DNA from: Halomonas elongata DSM 2581
GTDB lineage: Bacteria > Pseudomonadota > Gammaproteobacteria > Pseudomonadales > Halomonadaceae
Reading direction: 5' to 3'
DNA: 64,000 nt
NCBI RefSeq assembly: GCF_000196875.2
Contig: NC_014532.2
Location: 2,418,001 to 2,482,000 of the forward strand
Shown here: positions 57,172-64,000 of the stretch, in pieces
Position numbering within the stretch: position 1 is the first letter of the stretch
Layout: each line of letters begins with the position of its first letter
Notes under the pieces: generated by a model
The model's database searches: none
Seen by the model: the letters and a program-made list of their open reading frames with translations, nothing else
Told to the model about the DNA's origin: nothing
Made by a program: the position numbers and the translations under genes

Positions 57172-57293
57172 GCATTAAGCCCCATCAGAAAAGTCGACGA
57201 GCACTGGCACTGTTCATCGAAGCCTAGTGTCGTCGAACTGTCGTAAAGTATGCATAGGCTGGAGACAGTCACCGGCACTACCGGGAGGGTCTC

Positions 57294-58412
57294 TTGCATA
57301 TCGTCGACGTCACAATGTTCCACGCCCCCGCCAGCGGCGGCGTGCGCACCTACCTGAGCGCCAAGCATCGCTGCCTTTCCGGCCACGACGGCATCCGCAC
57401 CAGCCTGCTGGTACCCGGCGCCGAGCGCGATGCCCTGGGCGATCTGCACACCTTGCCTGCGCTGCGCCTGCCGCTGGGCCAAGGCTATCGCTTCCCCCTG
57501 CGTCGCCGTCCCTGGCGGGCAGCACTGGAGGCCATGTCACCCGACCTGATCGAGGCCGGCGACCCCTACGTCACTGCCTGGGCGGCCCTGGAAGCCGGTC
57601 AGCGTCTGGGCGTGCCGGTGGTCGGGTTCTATCACTCCGACCTGCCACGCCTGATGGGAGATCGCTTCGGCGGTGCCGTAAGGCGCCGGCTGCAAGGCTA
57701 TGTGGCCGATCTCTACGGCCGTTTCGACAGCGTGATGGCACCCTGCCGGGCCATGGCCGAGCGTCTCGCGTCATGGGGTGTGGATAACGTGCGCGTCCAG
57801 CCTCTCGGTGTGGACCTGGACACCTTTCACCCGGACTGCGCCGACCCAAGCCTGCGTGCCACCCTGGGTCTGTCCGAGCAGACCCGTCTGCTGGCCTTCG
57901 CCGGGCGCAATTCCCGCGAGAAGAATGTCGATGTGCTGCTCGATGTGATGCAACGGCTCGGTTCGCCTTACCACTTGCTGCTGATGGGGCCCGGCATGCC
58001 GACCCGGGTTCCCGACAATGTCACCGTGGTGCCCCGCTGCTGCGACAGCCGCGAGGTGGCCCGCGCCCTGGCCAGCGCCGATGCGATGATCCATGCCGGC
58101 ACCCGGGAAACCTTCGGCCTGGTGGCCCTGGAGGCCATGGCCTGCGGCCTGCCGGTCGTCGCTGCCCGGGCCGGTGCCCTGATCGAGAATGTTCCCCTGG
58201 GTGGCGGCATTCTCTGCGAACCGCTGGAACCGATGGACATGGCCCGGGCGGTCGAGGAGCTGTTCATCAATGACGTCAAGGCGAGTGGCCGACACGCACG
58301 CCGCTACGTCGAGCGCCGCTTCCGCTGGGAGAACGTCATCGACGGCCTGCTCGACCACTATGCCACCCTGACGCCCCGGGCGCGTGACGCCGGTCTTTCA
58401 CGACATGGCTGA
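57294..58412 (+). CDS. GT4-family glycosyltransferase
   Basis: The 372-residue product is a GT-B glycosyltransferase: an amino half beginning HIVDVTMFHAPASGGVRTYL with the GG loop, and a carboxyl half with VQPLGVDLDTFHPD, LAFAGRNSREKNVDVLLDVM, LMGPGMP, and the donor-site ADAMIHAGTRETFGLVALEAMACGLPVVA (Glu-x7-Glu type). Closest features recall mannosyltransferases acting on lipid-linked or diacylglycerol substrates. The TTG start at 57294 is supported by GGGAGGG 6 bases upstream. The next gene, a UPF0104 membrane protein, overlaps it, so the two probably act together on a membrane glycolipid or polymer. Substrates unknown. Confidence 0.87.
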   Translation: MHIVDVTMFHAPASGGVRTYLSAKHRCLSGHDGIRTSLLVPGAERDALGDLHTLPALRLPLGQGYRFPLRRRPWRAALEAMSPDLIEAGDPYVTAWAALEAGQRLGVPVVGFYHSDLPRLMGDRFGGAVRRRLQGYVADLYGRFDSVMAPCRAMAERLASWGVDNVRVQPLGVDLDTFHPDCADPSLRATLGLSEQTRLLAFAGRNSREKNVDVLLDVMQRLGSPYHLLLMGPGMPTRVPDNVTVVPRCCDSREVARALASADAMIHAGTRETFGLVALEAMACGLPVVAARAGALIENVPLGGGILCEPLEPMDMARAVEELFINDVKASGRHARRYVERRFRWENVIDGLLDHYATLTPRARDAGLSRHG

Positions 58413-59526
58413 GCGACGGGACAGGGAACGCAGTGTGATGGCACGCTGGGGCTGGCTGGGCCTGGCCCTGTCCATGGCCCTGGCGGTGCCCTGGATGCTG
58501 GGCGGCCAGGACATCCTCGGCACCCTGGCCGAGTTTCCGCTCGACATCCTGGGGCTGATGCTGGTCATGGTGGTGGCCTGCTGGAACCTCAACGCCCTGC
58601 GCCTGCGCCTGTTGCTGGACGGACGCGCCGGCCGGCTCGGACAAGGCCAGGCTCTGGCCATCGAGATGGCAGCCAAGTTCGCCCTTTGTGCCACTCCCGG
58701 CGGTAGCGGCGGCGCCGTCACCCTGCTGGCCCTGCTGGCACGACGGGGCTTCTCCCCGTCACGAGGGTCGGCGGTGTTCTTGGTCGACCAGGGCTGCGAC
58801 ATGCTGTTCTTTCTGGCGATGCTCGGCGTGCTGATCGGCATATCGCTGAGCGGCAACGTGAACTGGCCGCATCAGGGCCTGCTCGCCATCGCCATGCTGA
58901 GCCTGGTCGGGCTGATGCTGCTGGTCGGCCTGTCGCTTTTACGCCTGCCCCAGTTGCTGCGCCAACGCCCGAGCTGGTGGCTGCGCCGCCTCTCCTCCCG
59001 GCGGCGCCGCTGGCTGGCCAGACGATTGCTCAGCTGCCGCCTGGCCCTGATCACCACGCTCTGCCTGCCTCCCGCCCGGCTGGCGACCATACTCGGCCTG
59101 TGCGCGGCGCACTGGCTGTTGCGCTACAGCCTGCTTTACCTGGCCGTGCTCGGCGTGGGCACCCATGTCGACTGGGCCTGGACCTTCCTGACCCAGATGC
59201 TGGCCATGGCGGCCAGCCAGATCAGCATCCTGCCCGGCGGCGCCGGGGCCGCCGAACTCGGCGTCGGCGCCCTGCTGATGCCGTTGATGCCCGCTGCCCA
59301 GGCCGCCGCCGCCGTGGTGGTATGGCGACTGGTCACCTACCACCTTTATTTGCTGGCCGGCGCGCCGGCCTTCGCCATCCTGGTGGGACACTGGTTGCGC
59401 CGCGCATCCGCTAGTGACGGCACGCGCGGTGCGTCGAGGATCACTCCGCCAGCTCACCGGCGTTCGCGACCTGCCCGGCCTCCCGAGGCGGGCGCGTCAC
59501 CCGATAGCCCACGGCCCCCGCGATGA
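58405..59526 (+). CDS. UPF0104/YbhN-family membrane protein (lysylphosphatidylglycerol synthetase-like flippase)
   Basis: The product of about 373 residues has seven or more membrane segments and the UPF0104 marks MAAKFALCATPGGSGGAVTLLALLARRGFS and ASQISILPGGAGAAELGVGALLMPL. These correspond to the flippase half of MprF-like proteins. ATG 58405 overlaps the glycosyltransferase stop (ATGGCTGA); ATG 58438 (ARWGWLGLALSMALAVPW) is an alternative with AGGGAA farther upstream. The polar tail (RRSRPARPPEAGASPDSPRP) overlaps the convergent symporter gene by 86 bases. It may move the glycosylated lipid made by its neighbour. Confidence 0.82.
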   Translation: MAERRDRERSVMARWGWLGLALSMALAVPWMLGGQDILGTLAEFPLDILGLMLVMVVACWNLNALRLRLLLDGRAGRLGQGQALAIEMAAKFALCATPGGSGGAVTLLALLARRGFSPSRGSAVFLVDQGCDMLFFLAMLGVLIGISLSGNVNWPHQGLLAIAMLSLVGLMLLVGLSLLRLPQLLRQRPSWWLRRLSSRRRRWLARRLLSCRLALITTLCLPPARLATILGLCAAHWLLRYSLLYLAVLGVGTHVDWAWTFLTQMLAMAASQISILPGGAGAAELGVGALLMPLMPAAQAAAAVVVWRLVTYHLYLLAGAPAFAILVGHWLRRASASDGTRGASRITPPAHRRSRPARPPEAGASPDSPRPPR

Positions 59527-61189
59527 GCAGCATGACCGCGCATCCCAGGGCCAGGCCATAGGCTCCCATTACCGCGCCCTGCGGTATTCCATGGCGTTCC
59601 GCCATGCCCGCCAGGGTGTCGGCATACTGGTGCCACAGGAAGACGCCGACGCCGATTCCGGAAAGCATGGTGAAGATCGCCACCCGACGAGATCCCTTCC
59701 TCCAGTTTGCCTCCAGGCGCTCATCGTGGCGGTGGAGAAAAGCCAGGTAGTCACGTTCCGCCGCGCTCACCCGCGTCAGGCGTGATGCCACCAGGATGAC
59801 CGCCAGCGCCAGCAGAGTGCTGATGACCACCGGATGCAGATAGACGGGCAACTGGACCCAGCCCGCCTGATCCATCAGTGACAGGACGAGATTGCCGACG
59901 AAGCCCACGGCCAGCCCCCATCCGGCACCGGCTGCGGTGATCCGGCGACTCCAGATGCTCATCAGGGCGACCGGCCCCCAGGACGAAGCGAACAGCGTCG
60001 CCGCGAACCACACCACGGCCATTACCGCCGGCGGCTGGAACAGGGCCAGTATCAAGGCGATCAACCCGGCTGCCAGGACCGCGATCCGGCTCGCGCGCAT
60101 GGCGGCCGCTTCGCTGCGAGACGCCGGCAGGATGTCATTGGAGAGGCTGAAGCCGATGATCGACAGGAAGGTCGAGCAGGATGACAGCCCGGCGGCGAAC
60201 ACGCCGGTCAGGATGATCACGCCGAGCCAGGGCGGCAGGATATTGAGCGCCGACCAGACCATCGCCCGCTCGGGGTCGAGCCCGGGGTCGTAAAGATTGA
60301 TGGCCGCCCCGGTCATCATCATCAAGGCATAGAAGATGGCCAGCGCCACGGCGGTGAGCATGGCCGAACGCATGACGACATGTTCGTTGCGTGCCATCAG
60401 ATAGCGACTCGCCTGCCAGGGGCTCGCCGCCAATACCGCCGCCCATACCAGGCCGAGCGTCAGGCCCCATGTCAGCGCTTCGCCGGGAGAGCCGAACGTC
60501 GCCCCGTCACCTTCGATCACGCCATGCCAGAGGGCAATTCCGGGTTTTTGCGACTGGCTCGACAATCCGTCGATGACCCCTTGCCAACCGCCCAGGTCGT
60601 TGATGATATACAGCGATCCCCCCAGGGCGGCCACCGAGAAGATCACGAACATGACGGTGTCGGTCAGCAGCACGCCGGGCGAACCCGAGTAGAGAATGAA
60701 TCCTGTATAGGTCAGCCATACCAGCACCAGACCGACCCAGTACGGCATGCCGGTCAGCTCGGCGAACATGATGCCGGCCCCCTGCATGACGCCCAGCAGG
60801 TAGGCCCCCAGCCCGACCACGGTAGTCAGCCCGGCGATGACCTGGACACGACGCGACGCAAAACGCTTGCCGAAGAATTCCGGCACCGTCAGCGCCCCGC
60901 TACGCCGCAGGTAACGACCGAACGCCAGCGCACCGAGCAGACATCCCGAAGTGCTGATGGCGGCGAAGATCAGCATCACGAAAGGATAGCCCTGATAGGC
61001 AAAGCCGGTTTCCCCGAGAAAGGCGCTGGTACTCAGGTAACTGGCCACCAGGGTGCCGAGGATGAGAAAGGTCGGAGCATTGCGACCGGCGACCAGATAG
61101 TCGTCCAGGTGCTTGACCCGGCGACCGGCCCAGTGACCGATGACGAAGTAGGCGATCAGGCTGAACAGGATCGCAAGTGTATAGATCAT
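59441..61189 (-). CDS. Sodium:solute symporter (SSS family)
   Basis: The 582-residue product has 13 or more membrane segments. SSS features are LDDYLVAGRNAPTFLILGTLVASYLSTSAFLGETGFAYQGYP (about residues 28-69), GALTVPEFFGKRF, and segment 8-like ILTGVFAAGLSSCSTFLSIIGFSLSNDI with the Na-binding Ser residues. It is not clearly PutP, PanF or ActP; substrate unknown. Its carboxyl end overlaps the UPF0104 gene. It is the second SSS carrier in this window after the one at 30.9 kb, and the two are not close relatives. Confidence 0.86.
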   Translation of the reverse strand: MIYTLAILFSLIAYFVIGHWAGRRVKHLDDYLVAGRNAPTFLILGTLVASYLSTSAFLGETGFAYQGYPFVMLIFAAISTSGCLLGALAFGRYLRRSGALTVPEFFGKRFASRRVQVIAGLTTVVGLGAYLLGVMQGAGIMFAELTGMPYWVGLVLVWLTYTGFILYSGSPGVLLTDTVMFVIFSVAALGGSLYIINDLGGWQGVIDGLSSQSQKPGIALWHGVIEGDGATFGSPGEALTWGLTLGLVWAAVLAASPWQASRYLMARNEHVVMRSAMLTAVALAIFYALMMMTGAAINLYDPGLDPERAMVWSALNILPPWLGVIILTGVFAAGLSSCSTFLSIIGFSLSNDILPASRSEAAAMRASRIAVLAAGLIALILALFQPPAVMAVVWFAATLFASSWGPVALMSIWSRRITAAGAGWGLAVGFVGNLVLSLMDQAGWVQLPVYLHPVVISTLLALAVILVASRLTRVSAAERDYLAFLHRHDERLEANWRKGSRRVAIFTMLSGIGVGVFLWHQYADTLAGMAERHGIPQGAVMGAYGLALGCAVMLLIAGAVGYRVTRPPREAGQVANAGELAE

Positions 61190-61362
61190 GGCGACGAAAA
61201 CCCTGAGGCTGTTGATTTTGTGCTCGCCATGATGCGGCCTGGCACGAACGGCGCCTTCCCATCAGCGTCATGACCAGCAGCATTCACGACACTTGTATTC
61301 ACGACACTCTGCGCCAGACAGCGATTCGCCGGGTGACGTCTCGACACGCCCCCTTCAACGAG

Positions 61363-61388
61363 AAAAGGGCACCCGAAGGTGCCCTTTT
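61363..61388 (-). terminator. Rho-independent terminator after sucD
   Basis: AAAAGGGCACC (61363-61373) and GGTGCCCTTTT (61378-61388) form a perfect 11-bp stem with a short loop. On the minus strand it lies 27 bases after the sucD stop and ends in a T-tract. Confidence 0.93.
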
Positions 61389-61414
61389 CCTGCATCGAAA
61401 GACGCTGCTTCGAC

Positions 61415-62287
61415 TTACCAGCCAGCGGCTTCCTTCAGCGCGTCACCGATCTCGGCCAGTGAACGCACGGTCTTCACGCCTGCAGCTTCAAGGGCGCCGA
61501 ACTTCTCGTCGGCCGTGCCCTTGCCGCCGGCGATGATGGCGCCGGCGTGGCCCATGCGCTTGCCGGGAGGCGCGGTGACACCGGCGATGTAGGCGACCAC
61601 CGGCTTGGAGACGTTCTCCTTGATGTAGGCCGCGGCCTCTTCCTCGGCGGTACCGCCGATCTCACCGATCATCACGATAGCCTCGGTGGCCGGGTCCTTT
61701 TCGAACTCGGCGAGGATGTCGATGAAGTTGGAACCCGGGATCGGGTCGCCGCCGATACCCACGCAGGACGACTGGCCGAAGCCATGGTCGGTGGTCTGCT
61801 TGACCGCCTCGTAGGTCAGGGTGCCGGAACGCGACACGATACCGACCTTGCCTGCCTTGTGGATGTGGCCGGGCATGATACCGATCTTGCACTCGTCCGG
61901 GGTGATCACGCCGGGGCAGTTCGGGCCGATCAGGCGCGCGCCGAGCTCATCGCACTTCACCTTGACGTCGAGCATGTCCAGGGTCGGAATGCCTTCGGTG
62001 ATGCAGACGATCAGCTTGATGCCGGCGTTGGCGGCCTCGAGGATGGAGTCCTTGCAGAACGGGGCCGGCACATAGATCACGCTGGCCTCGGCGCCGGTCG
62101 CCTCGACGGCCTCGGCAACGGTGTTGAACACCGGCAGGCCCAGGTGCTCCTGGCCGCCCTTGCCCGGCGTCACGCCACCGACCATCTGGGTGCCGTAGGC
62201 GATCGCCTGTTCGGAGTGGAAGGTCCCTTGGCCACCGGTGAAGCCCTGGCAGATGACCTTGGTGTTCTTGTCGATGAGGATGCTCAT
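61415..62287 (-). CDS. sucD: Succinate--CoA ligase, alpha subunit
   Basis: SucCD makes succinate and ATP or GTP from succinyl-CoA in the TCA cycle. The 290-residue alpha subunit has the CoA-binding start [77 protein letters not shown] and the phosphorylated His247 in [21 protein letters not shown] 62287 overlaps the sucC stop by one base (TAATG), keeping subunit synthesis coupled. Confidence 0.98.
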   Translation of the reverse strand: MSILIDKNTKVICQGFTGGQGTFHSEQAIAYGTQMVGGVTPGKGGQEHLGLPVFNTVAEAVEATGAEASVIYVPAPFCKDSILEAANAGIKLIVCITEGIPTLDMLDVKVKCDELGARLIGPNCPGVITPDECKIGIMPGHIHKAGKVGIVSRSGTLTYEAVKQTTDHGFGQSSCVGIGGDPIPGSNFIDILAEFEKDPATEAIVMIGEIGGTAEEEAAAYIKENVSKPVVAYIAGVTAPPGKRMGHAGAIIAGGKGTADEKFGALEAAGVKTVRSLAEIGDALKEAAGW

Positions 62288-63453
62288 TACTTGCCCTCCG
62301 CTGCCTTGACGACCTGCTGAGCCGCATCGGTCAGGCTGGTAGCAGCGATGATGTTCAGACCACTGGACGCCAGTTTCTCGGCACCCAGCTCGGCGTTGTT
62401 ACCTTCCAGACGCACCACGACCGGGACATTGACGCCCACCTGCTCGACGGCGCCGATGATGCCCTCGGCGATCATGTCGCAGCGCACGATACCGCCGAAG
62501 ATGTTGACCAGTACGGCCTTCACGGAGGTGTCGGAGAGGATGATCTTGAAGGCTTCGGCGACGCGTTCCTTGGTGGCACCGCCACCCACGTCGAGGAAGT
62601 TGGCCGGCTGGCCGCCATGGAGCTTGATGATGTCCATGGTGCCCATGGCCAGGCCTGCGCCGTTGACCATGCAGCCGATGTTGCCTTCCAGGGCCACGTA
62701 GTTCAGGTCCCACTTGGCGGCGTCGGCTTCGCGCTCGTCCTCCTGGGAGGGGTCGCGCATGGCCTGCAGGTCCGGATGGCGATAGAGGGCGTTGCCATCC
62801 AGGTTGACCTTGGCGTCCAGGCAGTGGAGGTTGCCTTCCTCGGTGATCACCAGCGGGTTGATCTCGAGCAGCGCCAGGTCCTTGTCGTGGAACAGCTTGG
62901 ACAGGCCCAGGAAGATCTTGGTGAACTGCTTGACCTGATCACCGGACAGCCCCAGCTTGAAGGCCAGCTCGCGGGCCTGGTACGGCTGAGCGCCGACCAG
63001 CGGATCGATCTCGGCCTTGAGGATCTTCTCGGGCGTCTCCTCGGCGACCTTCTCGATCTCGACACCACCCTCGGTGGAAGCCATGAAGACCACGCGCTGC
63101 GTGCCGCGATCGACCACGGCGCCCAGATAGAGCTCGTCGGCGATGTCGGTGCAGTTCTCGACCAGGATCTTGGCGACCGGCTGGCCCTTCTCGTCGGTCT
63201 GGAAGGTCACCAGGTTCTTGCCCAGCCACTGCTCGGCGAAGGCACTGGCCTCTTCCGGGCTCTCGACCAGCTTGACGCCGCCGGCCTTGCCGCGGCCACC
63301 GGCATGCACCTGGGCCTTGACGACCCACTTGTCGCCACCGATCTTCTTGCAGGCTTCCGCCGCTTCCTCGGGGGTGTCGACGGCAAAGCCCTTGGATACC
63401 GGCAAGCCGTAGTCGGCAAACAGCTGTTTGCTCTGATACTCGTGAAGGTTCAT
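62287..63453 (-). CDS. sucC: Succinate--CoA ligase, beta subunit
   Basis: The 388-residue beta subunit carries the ATP-grasp domain: [76 protein letters not shown] and [27 protein letters not shown]. It binds nucleotide and succinate. ATG 63453 starts the homology, though the ribosome site is poor. It follows lpd after 138 bases, in the sucAB-lpd-sucCD order known from Pseudomonas. Confidence 0.98.
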   Translation of the reverse strand: MNLHEYQSKQLFADYGLPVSKGFAVDTPEEAAEACKKIGGDKWVVKAQVHAGGRGKAGGVKLVESPEEASAFAEQWLGKNLVTFQTDEKGQPVAKILVENCTDIADELYLGAVVDRGTQRVVFMASTEGGVEIEKVAEETPEKILKAEIDPLVGAQPYQARELAFKLGLSGDQVKQFTKIFLGLSKLFHDKDLALLEINPLVITEEGNLHCLDAKVNLDGNALYRHPDLQAMRDPSQEDEREADAAKWDLNYVALEGNIGCMVNGAGLAMGTMDIIKLHGGQPANFLDVGGGATKERVAEAFKIILSDTSVKAVLVNIFGGIVRCDMIAEGIIGAVEQVGVNVPVVVRLEGNNAELGAEKLASSGLNIIAATSLTDAAQQVVKAAEGK

Positions 63454-63481
63454 CGATTCATGCCATTGGTTGCATGTGACT

Positions 63482-63539
63482 CGAACGATGGTCCAGCAGG
63501 CTCGCCGCAAGGGCTCGAGGCCGGACCACCACCGTTCGC
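63482..63539. other. Long inverted repeat between lpd and sucC
   Basis: CGAACGATGGTCC (from 63482) and GGACCACCACCGTTCG (to about 63539) pair over about 12 bases around a GC-rich 29-base interior. The structure lies in the sucC leader on the minus strand and may be a processing or attenuation hairpin. Confidence 0.4.
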
Positions 63540-63563
63540 TTCCGATTCATGGCCGGAAACGAC

Positions 63564-63583
63564 GCGCCACCCGAAGGTGGCGC
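63564..63583 (-). terminator. Hairpin just after lpd
   Basis: GCGCCACC (63564-63571) and GGTGGCGC (63576-63583) form an 8-bp stem directly after the lpd stop at 63592. The T-run on the minus strand is short, so it may only partly terminate and set the lpd to sucCD ratio. Confidence 0.55.
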
Positions 63584-63591
63584 TTGTTGTC

Positions 63592-64000
<409 letters not shown>

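Overview
The window is a 64 kb chromosomal stretch of a GC-rich gammaproteobacterium. Gene content and order fit a Halomonas-like member of the Oceanospirillales: the run ftsK-aat-bpt-infA-clpA/clpS-icd-mnmA-hflD-purB-roxA-aceA also resembles the order known from Pseudomonas. Genus is an inference, because no rRNA or tRNA gene is present. Nearly all of the DNA is coding and shows no prophage, CRISPR array, plasmid functions or full-length insertion sequence.

Region 1 (1-17.3 kb) is housekeeping. It holds the amino end of FtsK; an almost complete N-degron proteolysis set (Aat, Bpt, ClpS, ClpA) around infA; a monomeric-type isocitrate dehydrogenase; RNA modification genes (rluE, mnmA); hflD-purB; the ribosomal oxygenase roxA; and isocitrate lyase aceA. 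Icd and AceA compete for isocitrate at the TCA/glyoxylate branch. Region 2 (17.3-30.7 kb) is mixed. It holds a 66-residue protein of unknown function, envelope lipoproteins, a SlyD-type isomerase, a CDP-alcohol phosphatidyltransferase, exported MsrA, a divergent LysR/MFS pair, an NlpC/P60 lipoprotein, a large protein with three DUF1266-like segments, gabD-gabT, and small conserved genes.

Region 3 (30.9-37.4 kb) has a YidK/SglT-like symporter, a GlxA-type regulator overlapping an MFS gene, and the ycjX-ycjF pair. Region 4 (37.4-46.7 kb, all minus strand) looks like a sugar module: an OmpR-type regulator and sensor kinase, an AGE-family sugar epimerase/isomerase, a glucose-type ABC importer (binding protein, two permeases, ATPase) and a tightly linked DUF1479 protein. 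Region 5 (46.9-55.0 kb, minus strand) is an N-acetylglucosamine PTS operon, nagR-nagA-nagB2-nagF-nagE-cof, whose promoter carries a phased array of TGGT half-sites. Region 6 (55.2-64 kb) has RNase II, a glycosyltransferase with a UPF0104 membrane protein, a sodium:solute symporter, sucCD, and the carboxyl end of lpd.

The most interesting observations are: two conserved sequence blocks shared, in the same order and spacing, by the leaders of aceA and of the small gene after it; a 162-bp element with terminal inverted repeats whose right end contains the icd stop codon and which sits where cspD would be expected; the phased nag operator array; a second, cysteine-less IIB domain in NagE; the three-fold DUF1266 protein; and the DUF1479 gene in the sugar importer operon. 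I found no clearly new multi-gene system.
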